A stretch of 64,000 nucleotides of DNA from Pseudolactococcus chungangensis CAU 28 = DSM 22330 (GCF_002441885.1 NZ_JXJT01000007.1:1-64000), one strand, 5' to 3'; shown: positions 28,921 to 39,861, counted from the stretch's first letter. Made by a program: numbers and translations. Notes: generated from the letters alone by a model not told the origin.

Positions 28921-29062
28921 AAGGGCACCTCTAAAAACTCAGGTTTGCCCCTTTTGGCTAAATTTCCCTATCGCGTCGTTATTGCTCCGCACTTTGCAGT
29001 AACATAGCAGTTTCTGTGGCGAGTAATCCAGCCGCAAAAGTAGTTTTTAGAGATGACCCTTA
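28921..29062. repeat. 142-bp MITE-like element
   Basis: The ends are imperfect inverted repeats of 19-20 bp (AAGGGCACCTCTAAAAACT at the left; the right end reads AAGGGTCATCTCTAAAAACT on the other strand). There is no open frame inside. The end sequence TCATCTC(T)AAAAA recurs in intergenic regions near 1.8, 42.85 and 55.0 kb. No transposase is seen in the window. Confidence 0.55.
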
Positions 29063-29064
29063 AG

Positions 29065-29091
29065 AAAATCACTTGAAAAGGTGATTTTTTT
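29065..29091 (+). terminator. Terminator after the PTS IIB gene
   Basis: The stem AAAATCAC with GTGATTTT (29065-29072 and 29081-29088) is followed by T residues, just past the MITE-like element. Confidence 0.7.
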
Positions 29092-29330
29092 GTGTTAAAA
29101 TGAGAAAAAATAGAGAAAGTATCAGTGTGAAAGTGCTGATGAGGTGGGGTCCATTGCGCATTTAAGCGATTGAAAATTTTTAATGAATTTTTATTAAGCT
29201 TATTTGTGCGGACTTTTCACCTTGTCTGTCAGAATTAACATGCTCTCTTTTTATTTATGATTCTGTCTGTAAAATCAAGGCTTTTTGAGGCACTTTTGGC
29301 TTAATTTACTTAAGTTATGGAGGTGCTTTT
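29092..29330 (+). other. Long leader of the ABC-F gene with short reading frames
   Basis: This 240-nt stretch precedes the Lsa-type gene. It holds a 6-codon frame MLSFYL (about 29249-29269), and ATG 29317 opens a 5-codon frame MEVLF whose stop overlaps the ABC-F TTG start. Antibiotic-inducible ABC-F genes are often controlled by ribosome stalling on such leader peptides (family knowledge). Whether these frames act so is inference. Confidence 0.35.
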
Positions 29331-30809
29331 TTGATAGCATTAAAAAATATGAGTTTCGGCTATGCTGATAATATGATTTTTGAAGATGTCACTGTTACCT
29401 TTGATGCCAGTTGGAAACTAGCCTTAGTTGGGCGAAATGGCAGAGGTAAGACAACACTGATGAAATTACTACTCGGTGAGTTACCATATGCAGGTCGAAT
29501 TCAGTCTGATGTGAATTTTGTCTACTTTCCACAAACGATAGTAGATAAGACGCAGCTGACTAAATTTATTTTGGATGAGCTGTATGATGCCCCAGATTGG
29601 CAGATACATAGAGAACTAAACCTACTCGGGTTACCTGAGGATATTCTATGGCGCCCTTTTAATACCTTATCTGGAGGTGAGCAAACCAAGGTTTTACTAG
29701 CAGGTCTTTTCCTAGATGAGGCAAATTTTCCTTTGATTGATGAGCCGACCAACCATTTAGATGTCGCTAGTCGTGCTAAAATCGCCAACTATTTAAAACG
29801 GAGTAAATCTGGTTATATCGTTGTCAGCCATGATCGTCAGTTTTTAGACGAGGTAACGGATCACTTACTTGCCATTGAGCGCAATGGTCTCGAACTAATT
29901 GCAGCGAATTTCTCGACTTATGAACAGCAGAAGAAACAGCGCGATGACTTTGAATGGGCACAAAATAACAAGCTCAAATCAGAAATTGGTCGCCTGAAAC
30001 AGACGGCACATGACAAGGTGGACTGGTCACATAGTCGAGAAAAGGATAAGTACGGTGACCCCCGTAAAAAGGGGAGTGGCGCTATTGGAGATACAGGATT
30101 TATCGGTGCTAGAAGTGCCCGTCAGATGAAAAAAGCTAAGGTTCTAGAGCATCGAATGTATTCAGAAATTACTGAAAAAGAAAAATTACTCAAGAATATA
30201 GAAAAGGTTGATGCCCTATCTATGATTTATGTACCTAGTCATCGACAGATTCTATTGACTGAAAAAGCCTTAACGGTATCATTTGAAGGTCGGCCTTTAT
30301 TTACGCCAATTAATTTGGCGCAAAGTGCTGGTCAAATCACGGCTATTACTGGACCAAACGGTGTTGGTAAATCTCAACTACTAGAAAAAATAATTCAGTT
30401 AGCTAAAAGTAAACACCTTAATTTTTCTCGCGTTCGTCAGATTTATGATGACAATCGTGGGGATTTGAACACATTTGCGGATGATCACCAACTAGACTAT
30501 AGTCTCTTCCTCAATAACCTGAGAAAACTAGGGATGGAACGTGCTGTCTTTCATCAAAATATAGAAAATATGTCTATGGGTCAACAAAAAAAGGTAGAAT
30601 TGGCTAAATCTCTGTCTCAATGCGCTGAACTTTTCATCTGGGATGAACCCTTGAATTACTTAGATGTTTTCAACCAAGAACAAATTGAGGCATTGTTAAA
30701 AACAATTAAACCTGCGTTATTGGTGGTTGAGCACGATGTTACATTTGTCAAAAATGTCGCTGACCAGATCATTGAACTCACACCATTCAATCATGATACA
30801 AGTAAGTGA
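29331..30809 (+). CDS. lsa: Lsa-type ABC-F ribosomal protection protein
   Basis: The 492-residue protein has two ABC ATPase domains and no membrane segments: Walker A GRNGRGKTT (near 35), LSGGEQ (near 112), GPNGVGKS (near 340) and MSMGQQKK (near 412). The long charged linker (about 200-300) is the domain that reaches the ribosomal peptidyl-transferase centre. The sequence and length fit the Lsa group (Lsa(A), Lsa(D)), which protect against lincosamides, pleuromutilins and streptogramin A. TTG start with GGAGG at 29319. Confidence 0.85.
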   Translation: MIALKNMSFGYADNMIFEDVTVTFDASWKLALVGRNGRGKTTLMKLLLGELPYAGRIQSDVNFVYFPQTIVDKTQLTKFILDELYDAPDWQIHRELNLLGLPEDILWRPFNTLSGGEQTKVLLAGLFLDEANFPLIDEPTNHLDVASRAKIANYLKRSKSGYIVVSHDRQFLDEVTDHLLAIERNGLELIAANFSTYEQQKKQRDDFEWAQNNKLKSEIGRLKQTAHDKVDWSHSREKDKYGDPRKKGSGAIGDTGFIGARSARQMKKAKVLEHRMYSEITEKEKLLKNIEKVDALSMIYVPSHRQILLTEKALTVSFEGRPLFTPINLAQSAGQITAITGPNGVGKSQLLEKIIQLAKSKHLNFSRVRQIYDDNRGDLNTFADDHQLDYSLFLNNLRKLGMERAVFHQNIENMSMGQQKKVELAKSLSQCAELFIWDEPLNYLDVFNQEQIEALLKTIKPALLVVEHDVTFVKNVADQIIELTPFNHDTSK

Positions 30810-30842
30810 AAAAAATCTCAAAATTTATGTTAAAATATAAGA

Positions 30843-31748
30843 ATGAAAAACAGCAAATCTCATATTTTTAAAGGCACTGTTTACGCCATCTTAGCAGGTG
30901 TTTTATGGGCATTTTCTGGCGTCTTTGGTCAAATTTTTTTTGAACAGTATGATGGGAATGCACTATGGATTACAACCTTTCGCTTGACTATTGCAGGTCT
31001 AATTTTATTGACGATTTCCTTAATTCAAAAGCCATCGGCGTTTTTGTCGATTTGGAAAGACAAGAAGAATTATGCCTTATTATTTGGTTACGCCATCTTT
31101 GGCGTCCTGATGGTACAACTGACTTTTTATGCTTGTGTTCAAGAGGCAGGTGTTGCGACAGCAACAGTTTTACAATTCACATCCCCTATTTTCTTACTCG
31201 TCTATCTCACCATTTTTCGCCGACAGAAACCCAATCTAAAGTCACTAGTATTAGTCATATTTGCTATGATAGGTATTTTTTTCCTGACAACCCACGGGAA
31301 TATCTCAGCCATGACTTTATCGCCACTCGCTTTGTCGTTAGGGATGTTATCAGCGATTGCCGTTGTATCTTATTCTTTGATTCCAAAGCGTCTGCTGCAT
31401 ACATATGATGTTATGAATGTGACAGGGTGGGGAATGCTCATTGCAGGCCTTGTTATGAACTGCGTTCATCCAGTCTGGCAATTCGATTTTAGGATCACGC
31501 CAGATAGTCTCTTGTTAGCGCTTGGTGTAGCAGTCATTGGAACAGCCGTTGCCTTCATGTTCAACATGAGTGCAATCAAGTACGTATCGCCTATTGTTGC
31601 TGAAGTCTGCGCAGCTATGGAGCCAATTTTAGCAGCAGTCTTTAGTATCTTTTTGTTCAACATGCCATTTGATATAGTCATCGGCATCTCGATGTTGGTG
31701 ACCTTAGTCAGTGTTATTTTATTGTCATTAGAAGAAGGAAAATCATGA
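30843..31748 (+). CDS. EamA-family (DMT) transporter
   Basis: The 301-residue protein has ten hydrophobic segments in two EamA repeats (GTVYAILAGVLWAFSGVFGQ at the start; GTAVAFMFNMSAIKYVSPIVAEVCAAMEPILAA in the second half). It is probably an exporter of metabolites or amino acids. TAAAAT (30831-30836, with TG) ends 6 nt before the ATG. It overlaps the next gene by 4 nt. Confidence 0.88.
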   Translation: MKNSKSHIFKGTVYAILAGVLWAFSGVFGQIFFEQYDGNALWITTFRLTIAGLILLTISLIQKPSAFLSIWKDKKNYALLFGYAIFGVLMVQLTFYACVQEAGVATATVLQFTSPIFLLVYLTIFRRQKPNLKSLVLVIFAMIGIFFLTTHGNISAMTLSPLALSLGMLSAIAVVSYSLIPKRLLHTYDVMNVTGWGMLIAGLVMNCVHPVWQFDFRITPDSLLLALGVAVIGTAVAFMFNMSAIKYVSPIVAEVCAAMEPILAAVFSIFLFNMPFDIVIGISMLVTLVSVILLSLEEGKS

Positions 31749-32344
31749 GTTATACAGATTATATTTGGGATTTAGGCGGGACATTACTTGATAACTATCA
31801 AACATCAGCGACTGCTTTTCATGACGTTTTGCTAGAAAGCTTTGGGGTCAATGTCGGTTATCATGCGGTCTACGATGCACTTCGGGTATCGACTGACTTT
31901 GCAGTCTCTCAATTTGCAGCTGGGTTACCTGATTTTGTAGCCATGTACAAAAAAAGAGAGGCCCAAACCCTGACGACACCTGTTTTATTTCCAGACGCTA
32001 TCCGTGTACTTGCAACCATTGTCGAAAGTGGTCATCGAAATTTTATGATTTCGCATCGTAATGACCAGGTTTTAGAGATTCTTGCGGCCGCAGGGATATC
32101 TAGTTATTTTACGGAAGTCGTGACGTCTAGTAATGGCTTTGCTAGAAAACCGAGTCCTGACTCAATCAATTATTTGCTTGATACTTATAAGCCTGCGCAG
32201 CCTGTCATGATTGGGGATAGAGATATTGATATCCTTGCTGGTCAGCATGCGCATATTGATACGATTTTTTTCGCATCGGAAGATCAAGAAATGATTAAGG
32301 CGACGCATCATGTTACTAAATTAATTGATATTTTGGAGCTATAA
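31745..32344 (+). CDS. HAD-family phosphatase
   Basis: The 199-residue HAD protein begins YIWDLGGTLLDNY: the nucleophile Asp is kept but the second Asp of DxD is Gly, as in streptococcal homologues near gyrB. Motif II is MISHRND, motif III the Lys in ARKPSPDS, and motif IV GDRDIDILAG. The substrate is unknown. It is coupled to the transporter by ATGA overlap. Confidence 0.85.
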   Translation: MSYTDYIWDLGGTLLDNYQTSATAFHDVLLESFGVNVGYHAVYDALRVSTDFAVSQFAAGLPDFVAMYKKREAQTLTTPVLFPDAIRVLATIVESGHRNFMISHRNDQVLEILAAAGISSYFTEVVTSSNGFARKPSPDSINYLLDTYKPAQPVMIGDRDIDILAGQHAHIDTIFFASEDQEMIKATHHVTKLIDILEL

Positions 32345-32353
32345 ATAGATTGA

Positions 32354-32386
32354 AACATCATGTGCCAGCGGCGCATGATGTTTTTA
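32354..32386 (+). terminator. Terminator after the HAD gene
   Basis: A 13-bp stem (AACATCATGTGCC with GGCGCATGATGTT) has a 3-nt loop and is followed by TTTTT. Confidence 0.85.
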
Positions 32387-32465
32387 TTCTTGACAAGTTT
32401 ACAGTAAGTTAGAAATATTCACAGTGGTAAAGTTATAAAGTCATTCATAGATGAACAACAGCCGA

Positions 32466-33295
32466 AAACAGCTGATGTTGGCTGATGTCGGTTACATTGG
32501 TTTCGAATTGAGGAGGAGATGCACAAGCAAGGCATTCAATTTCGAGTAGTTGAAACAATTACCTAAGTTCATGAAACAACGCGTTTTAAATCGGCTGTTA
32601 CGAGTCAAAGGAATGTTCTTGAAGCGGACCTCTATATTTAGCAACGGATGTTGTACCCGATACATCTCTTGCAACTCCCCAAATTGGTGTGGCTTTTTTG
32701 GGAAACAGGCGTGATTGTGACAGATACGACCCTGTAGACTAACTTATTAAGAGTTACGCTGTCGGTGATGTGGCTGAGAGCTTTCATGTCATCATAGGTA
32801 AACCGATTTATCGACCAATGGCGACAACTGCTAATAAAATGGGGAGAATAGTAGGCGATGCTATGACAGGTGGGGCATTACGTTTTCAGGGTATACTTGG
32901 AACGGGTATTTTACGTTTCTTTGACTTGACCATTGCGCAAACAGGTTTGACTGAAAAAGAGGCACTAGCTGAAGGTTATCGGGGTGCTGTTTTGTTTAAT
33001 ATCAAACCAGATAAGCCAGCCTATATGGCTGAACAAGATATAATGATTAAAGAAATTGCAGATAAACAGACACATTGCATTTTAGGGGGAATTATTGGTC
33101 CACAGGGGGGAGAGAAGAGAATTGGCATCTTTGCGTCAACGATTACGCTAGGTATAAAGGCCAAAGATTTGTTTCAAATGGATTTAGAATATGCGCCGCC
33201 TTTTTCAACGACAAAATATTTTACGGTATGAAGGCTTTAAAACCGTCTATAATTTGACAGGTGGACATGAGCATTATCAGGACATTGCTCGATAA
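32466..33295 (+). pseudogene. Decayed CoA-disulfide reductase (rhodanese-fusion type)
   Basis: Pieces in all three frames give a recognisable series: GYIGFE, EEMHKQGIQFRVVE, VTSQRNVLEADLYI, ATDVVPDTSLA, VIVTDTTL-stop-T, YAVGDVAES, then a long frame (32749-33231) matching the dimerisation domain (NKMGRIVGDAMTGG, FQGILGT, YAPPFSTTK). It ends with GFKTVYNLTGG, like a rhodanese tail. The N-terminal FAD region is absent, and several stops and frameshifts are present. It would have been a CoADR or NADH-oxidase-like flavoprotein. Confidence 0.8.
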
Positions 33296-35558
<2,263 letters not shown>

Positions 35559-35560
35559 TG

Positions 35561-35587
35561 AAAATGACCTTTAACGGGTCATTTTTT
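35561..35587 (+). terminator. Terminator after gyrB
   Basis: A 9-bp stem, AAAATGACC with GGTCATTTT, is followed by T residues. Confidence 0.8.
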
Positions 35588-35611
35588 GATGTCGTCAATT
35601 TGAAAATCGTG

Positions 35612-35632
35612 TGTTAGTTGTATAAACTAACA
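35612..35632. promoter_or_regulatory. Inverted repeat over the dinB -35 (possible SOS operator)
   Basis: TGTTAGTT-gtata-AACTAACA is a perfect 8-bp inverted repeat. The promoter TTGTAT (35618-35623), 17-nt spacer, TAAAAT (35641-35646) overlaps it, so a bound repressor would block transcription. As dinB is a damage-response gene, this may be an SOS-type operator (LexA- or HdiR-like). The regulator is inferred, not seen. Confidence 0.5.
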
Positions 35633-35651
35633 AAAAATGCTAAAATAAAGT

Positions 35652-36713
35652 ATGCTAGTATTCCCACTTATCAATGATACCAGTCGCAAAATCATCCATG
35701 TTGACATGGATGCCTTTTTTGCGTCAATTGAAGAGCGAGATAATCCAGAATTAAAAGGAAAACCTGTCGTCATTGCTAAAAATCCTTTAGAAACTGGTGG
35801 GCGTGGCGTCGTCTCAACGGCAAACTATGCAGCAAGAAAATACGGCATTCATTCTGCCATGTCGGCGAAAGAAGCTTACGAACTTTGTCCGCAAGCCGTT
35901 TTTGTATCGGGTAACTATGCACGTTATCAAGAGGTTTCACGCCAGATGCATGACATTTTTCATCGCTATACTGATGAGGTTGAGGGCATGGCCTTAGATG
36001 AGGCTTATCTGGATGTGACGGTGAATAAAATCAATGCAGCGAGTGCTGTTAAGATAGCTAAGATGATTCAGCATGATATTTTTACTGAACTTCATTTAAC
36101 AAGCTCTGCAGGTGTTTCTTATAACAAATTTTTGGCTAAAATTGCTTCTGATATTGAGAAACCAAAAGGCTTGACTTTGATTGCACCAGAGGATGCTTTG
36201 GATTTTTTAGCAGAACTATCGGTCAAAAAATTCCATGGTGTAGGGGAAAAAACAGCTGAAAAGTTGGAAGCTTTAGGTATCACTGAAGGAGGGGATATTC
36301 AAAAGAGCTCCCCACAATATTTAGCGGAAAAATTAGGTGTTTTTGGCTGGGAGCTCTACCTAAAAGCTAATGGTATCCATAATGTGCCTGTTAAGCCTAA
36401 TCGAATTAGAAAGTCAGTGGGGAAAGAAAAAACTTATGGTAAACTGCTTTATTTAGAGGCAGATATCAAGGCTGAAGTGAGTAAATTATCGGAAAAAGTG
36501 GGCATGATTTTACAAGAGAAGCAGCTGAAGGGTCATATTGTCGTGATTAAAATACGTTATGCTGACTTTACGACTTTTACCAAGCGCCTATCTTTAGATG
36601 ATAAAGTAGATGATGTTTATCTAATTGATCAAAGTGCGCAAAAATTATTGGATGTTGCCTTACGTGATAATGTGGGTATTCGTCTTTTAGGGGTGACAGT
36701 GACAGGGCTTTGA
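35652..36713 (+). CDS. dinB: DNA polymerase IV
   Basis: The 353-residue Y-family polymerase does error-prone translesion synthesis. Catalytic motifs are VDMDAFFASIE (near 16) and ALDEAYLDVT (near 115). A helix-hairpin-helix (VKKFHGVGEKTAEKLEALGI) and the little-finger domain follow. The start codon lies 5 nt after the -10, so the mRNA is probably leaderless. Confidence 0.94.
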   Translation: MLVFPLINDTSRKIIHVDMDAFFASIEERDNPELKGKPVVIAKNPLETGGRGVVSTANYAARKYGIHSAMSAKEAYELCPQAVFVSGNYARYQEVSRQMHDIFHRYTDEVEGMALDEAYLDVTVNKINAASAVKIAKMIQHDIFTELHLTSSAGVSYNKFLAKIASDIEKPKGLTLIAPEDALDFLAELSVKKFHGVGEKTAEKLEALGITEGGDIQKSSPQYLAEKLGVFGWELYLKANGIHNVPVKPNRIRKSVGKEKTYGKLLYLEADIKAEVSKLSEKVGMILQEKQLKGHIVVIKIRYADFTTFTKRLSLDDKVDDVYLIDQSAQKLLDVALRDNVGIRLLGVTVTGL

Positions 36714-36805
36714 AAAACGATTAGAACAGGAATAGTAGTTGCTGCTAAGAACCTTGAAAAAAATTAAAAGAATGCCTAATAACTGAATTTTATCAAAAGA
36801 ATTAG

Positions 36806-37471
36806 TTATTGCAGCATCATTTTTAAACAGAAGTGGCACAGATAGCTGAGAAATAAAAAAGGGAGGAAAGGTATTTCTGCCTTTCTTTGTTTGGGGTTGA
36901 AAGCATAGTAAAGAAGTCCGCTAAGACTTGCCCAAAATAGACAAAGTGTTAACTGGAAAAAATCGGCAGAAAATGAGACTAAACTTAAATAAAGCCAGTC
37001 TCCACTACCCATTTTGAGAGAAAAAAGTTCTGTCACAATTGCAATGAGAATACACGATAAAACGCCTATATTGTAAGGACAAGTGAAACTCAGGAGCGCA
37101 AAAAAGATGAGCCATATCCCCAAAGGAAAAGCATGAGTTTTGAGGTCAAATCCAACCATTAAGAAAGAGGCGAGGCAAATCAAAGAAAAAGTGAGATCAA
37201 CTTTTTCTAACCAACCCATGACAAACAAAACACCACATGCTAACTCTAAAATACTATACCAACAGGTTAATTTTATCTTGCAATATCGGCATCTCGCACC
37301 GTTAATAAGTTGAGAAATAATAGGAATCAAATCTCGCCAAATTAGGATTTGACCGCAGTTTAAGCAATGAGATCTAGGACGTACGATGGAATGTTCCGGT
37401 AAGCGATCAATCATCAAACCAAAGAAAGAACCCCAAATTGTACCAAGTGTAAAAATTAAGAAAATAGTCAT
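36806..37471 (-). CDS. comC: Type IV prepilin peptidase (ComC/PilD)
   Basis: The 221-residue membrane protease processes competence pseudopilins. Two CxxC pairs, CLNCG (near 36) and CRYC (near 61), and the aspartyl sites GFDLKTHAFP and the GxGD motif MGSGDW are visible. The usual N-terminal GSFFGLMIDRLPE is present. A TATGAATA box (37482-37475) with a T-rich upstream stretch sits 3 nt before ATG 37471. It is 7/8 identical to the ComX CIN box TACGAATA. Confidence 0.9.
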   Translation of the reverse strand: MTIFLIFTLGTIWGSFFGLMIDRLPEHSIVRPRSHCLNCGQILIWRDLIPIISQLINGARCRYCKIKLTCWYSILELACGVLFVMGWLEKVDLTFSLICLASFLMVGFDLKTHAFPLGIWLIFFALLSFTCPYNIGVLSCILIAIVTELFSLKMGSGDWLYLSLVSFSADFFQLTLCLFWASLSGLLYYAFNPKQRKAEIPFLPFLFLSYLCHFCLKMMLQ

Positions 37472-37474
37472 ACT

Positions 37475-37482
37475 TATTCATA
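37475..37482 (-). promoter_or_regulatory. Candidate ComX (CIN/com) box for comC
   Basis: TATGAATA on the minus strand differs from the late-competence consensus TACGAATA at one base. It is preceded by a TTTTTT run, as in lactococcal com boxes. It lies only 3 nt from the annotated start, which is unusually close. Confidence 0.4.
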
Positions 37483-37669
37483 CGAAAAAAGAACCTAAAT
37501 ATTTGATAAAATACTGATTTTTTTCTATAATGAAATTGTTAGGGTGGTCTTTATAGATGTTAATTAAAGATAACCTTGAGCAAATGTTTCTGATTTAATC
37601 AACTTAGCAAGAGACTTTGTAAGTAGTAACTTTTTGAAAATTACTTATAGGTTCTGATGGAGGAGAAAA

Positions 37670-38131
37670 ATGTCTAGAGAAAAAACGAAAGCAGTTTTGA
37701 ATCAATCCGTTGCAGACTTATCAAAAGCAGCCGCTTTGGTGCATCAAGTACATTGGTACTTACGCGGCCCTGGCTTTATGAAATTACATCCTAAAATGGA
37801 TGAATTAATGGACGGTCTAAATAGTCATTTAGATGTTTTGTCAGAACGATTAATTACTATTGGTGGTTCTCCAGTCTCAACATTGAAAGAATTTGATGAG
37901 TTATCAAAGATTGAGCTTGAAACTGCTACTTGGGATAAAACGACAGAGGAACGTTTGACAGAAGTTGTTAAAGCTTACAAATATTTGTCAGATCTTTTCC
38001 AAGATGGTGTCCATGCAACAGATGAAGAAGATGACGATGTCACAAATGGTCTCTTTGCTGATGCTAAAGGTGATATTGAAAAAACAATTTGGATGTTAGA
38101 ATCTGAACTTGGAGTAGCACCAGGATTGTAA
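37670..38131 (+). CDS. dps: Dps-family ferritin-like DNA protection protein
   Basis: The 153-residue four-helix protein stores iron and detoxifies peroxide. The ferroxidase pattern is [12 protein letters not shown] (near 24-35) and [14 protein letters not shown] (near 57-70). The length is normal. A TATAAT at 37526-37531 lies 139 nt upstream. No clear PerR box was seen. A good GGAGGA site precedes the ATG. Confidence 0.93.
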   Translation: MSREKTKAVLNQSVADLSKAAALVHQVHWYLRGPGFMKLHPKMDELMDGLNSHLDVLSERLITIGGSPVSTLKEFDELSKIELETATWDKTTEERLTEVVKAYKYLSDLFQDGVHATDEEDDDVTNGLFADAKGDIEKTIWMLESELGVAPGL

Positions 38132-38149
38132 TGAAATAATAAAAATAAA

Positions 38150-38176
38150 AAACTCGTTAGTGGCGAGTTTTTTTTG
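38150..38176 (+). terminator. Terminator after dps
   Basis: The stem AAACTCG with CGAGTTT has a 7-nt loop and is followed by a long T run. Confidence 0.8.
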
Positions 38177-38235
38177 TCATAGATCAGAAAAAATCAATCC
38201 GTTAAAAAATCTAAGAAAGTCTTTAAATTCATGTT

Positions 38236-38249
38236 TGAAAATGTTTTCA
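38236..38249. promoter_or_regulatory. cre-like palindrome upstream of yqgQ-glk
   Basis: TGAAAATGTTTTCA has perfect TGAAAA/TTTTCA arms and matches the cre consensus TGWNANCGNTNWCA at 13 of 14 positions. It lies just upstream of the -10 TAAAAT (38258-38263), so CcpA could repress the glucokinase operon. Confidence 0.55.
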
Positions 38250-38271
38250 ATATATGATAAAATGTGGAAGG

Positions 38272-38502
38272 ATGAAAACTTTATATGATGTTCAGGAATT
38301 TTTGAAAAAGCATGGTTATATTAACCTTTTTAGCAATCGACTTGATGCTATTTTTTTCATGGCACAGGAGCTAAAGACTTTATACGATGCTGGCTTGATT
38401 CCAGATCAAAAGGATTATTTTACCGCAGACTTAATTCTACGGCGAGAACACAGACTTGAAAGTGAGAAAAAGACTTATGACGAAAAAAATTATCGGGATT
38501 GA
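38272..38502 (+). CDS. yqgQ: YqgQ family protein (DUF910)
   Basis: The 76-residue protein matches the small YqgQ/DUF910 family found next to glucokinase in Bacillus and streptococci (LYDVQEFLKKHGYI...LYDAGLI). Function is unknown; the fold is helical. ATG 38272 lies 8 nt after the -10. It overlaps glk by 26 nt. Confidence 0.85.
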   Translation: MKTLYDVQEFLKKHGYINLFSNRLDAIFFMAQELKTLYDAGLIPDQKDYFTADLILRREHRLESEKKTYDEKNYRD

Positions 38503-39460
38503 CCTTGGTGGTACGACGATTAAATTTGGCATCTTGACAGTAGCTGGTGAAGTTCAGGATAAATGGGCAATTGAGACTAATATTATCGGCAATGGTCAAC
38601 AAATCGTGCCTGATATCATTGCGTCTATCAATCATCGTTTAGATTTGTATAAACTTGATAAAGCTGACTTTTTAGGTATTGGTATGGGCTCTCCTGGTTC
38701 TGTTGATATTGTCAAAAATACAGTCATTGGTGCCTATAACTTGGGATGGGAAACTCTACAAGAAGTAGGTGCAACTATTGAAGCAGGTATCGGTCTACCA
38801 TTCGCTATTGATAACGATGCTAATGTTGCCGCTTTAGGCGAACGTTGGGTTGGTGCGGGTGAAAACAATCCGGATGTCATCTTCATGACACTAGGAACAG
38901 GTGTTGGTGGCGGTATCATAGCAGCTGGTAATCTGATTCATGGTGTTGCTGGTGCTGGTGGAGAAATTGGTCATGTCACTGTTGATACAAGTTCAGATGC
39001 TTTTGCTTGCACTTGCGGTAAAGCAGGCTGTCTAGAAACTGTTGCGTCAGCAACAGGTGTTGTTCGTGTTGCCCGTAAACTCGCTGAGGAATATGAAGGT
39101 GAGTCTGCGATTAAAGCAGCGATTGATAACGGTGACGCTGTAAGCTCAAAAGATATTTTTGTAGCGGCTGAAGCAGCTGATAAATTTGCTGATTCAGTTG
39201 TTGAGCAAGTCGGTCAATATCTTGGATTGGCATCAGGAAATTTGGCTAATACTTTGAATCCAGATTCTATTGTTATCGGCGGTGGTGTTTCTGCTGCGGG
39301 TGAATTCTTGCGTGCACGGATTGAAAAATACTTTAATCTTTATACTTTCCCACAAGTTAGAAATTCAACTAAGATTAAAATTGCCAAACTAGGCAATGAC
39401 GCTGGGATTATTGGCGCAGCTAGCTTGGCATTGAAATTTACTGAAAATGAGGCTGTTTAA
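38477..39460 (+). CDS. glk: Glucokinase (ROK family)
   Basis: The 327-residue ROK kinase phosphorylates glucose with ATP. Visible are the phosphate-binding GIDLGGTTIKFG (near 5), the catalytic IDNDANVAALGE, MTLGTGVGGGII, and the zinc motif CTCGKAGCLE (near 180). ATG 38477 was chosen over an upstream in-frame start inside yqgQ. It forms an operon with yqgQ and a rhodanese-like gene. Confidence 0.94.
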   Translation: MTKKIIGIDLGGTTIKFGILTVAGEVQDKWAIETNIIGNGQQIVPDIIASINHRLDLYKLDKADFLGIGMGSPGSVDIVKNTVIGAYNLGWETLQEVGATIEAGIGLPFAIDNDANVAALGERWVGAGENNPDVIFMTLGTGVGGGIIAAGNLIHGVAGAGGEIGHVTVDTSSDAFACTCGKAGCLETVASATGVVRVARKLAEEYEGESAIKAAIDNGDAVSSKDIFVAAEAADKFADSVVEQVGQYLGLASGNLANTLNPDSIVIGGGVSAAGEFLRARIEKYFNLYTFPQVRNSTKIKIAKLGNDAGIIGAASLALKFTENEAV

Positions 39461-39462
39461 AA

Positions 39463-39855
39463 ATGTGGTTAATTATCAATATCATACTTATCTTGGTGAT
39501 AATCGCCATGTTTGCATACCCGTATATTAATAAATTTAGAATTAAATCGGTTGCTAAAATTGTCGATAATGCTGATTTTGCTGAACAAATAGTAGGTGGA
39601 CAACTCATTGATTTACGTGAATCATCAGCTTTTCGGATTATCCATATTTTGGGCGCTAGGAATCTTCCTTTTTCTCAATTTGATCAAAGTATTTCAGCAA
39701 TTCGTAAAGACAAAGCTGTCCTTTTATATGAGGATGCTAAGCCAGTTTTTGCTATTCGTGCTGCGCTTAAGCTCAAAAAAGCTGGCTATACTAACATTGT
39801 TATCCTAAAAACTGGGATAAAGGGGTGGCATGGCAAAACAAAAAAAGGAGCTTGA
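39463..39855 (+). CDS. Membrane-anchored rhodanese-like protein lacking the catalytic Cys
   Basis: The 130-residue protein has an N-terminal transmembrane helix (about 2-22) and a rhodanese fold (QLIDLRESSAFRIIHILGARNLPFSQF). The active-site loop, usually YCxxGxRS, reads YEDAKPVFA, so the sulfur-carrying Cys is absent. It is unlikely to be a sulfurtransferase and may bind or regulate. It starts 2 nt after glk, as in other Streptococcaceae. Confidence 0.85.
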   Translation: MWLIINIILILVIIAMFAYPYINKFRIKSVAKIVDNADFAEQIVGGQLIDLRESSAFRIIHILGARNLPFSQFDQSISAIRKDKAVLLYEDAKPVFAIRAALKLKKAGYTNIVILKTGIKGWHGKTKKGA

Positions 39856-39861
39856 CCCCTT

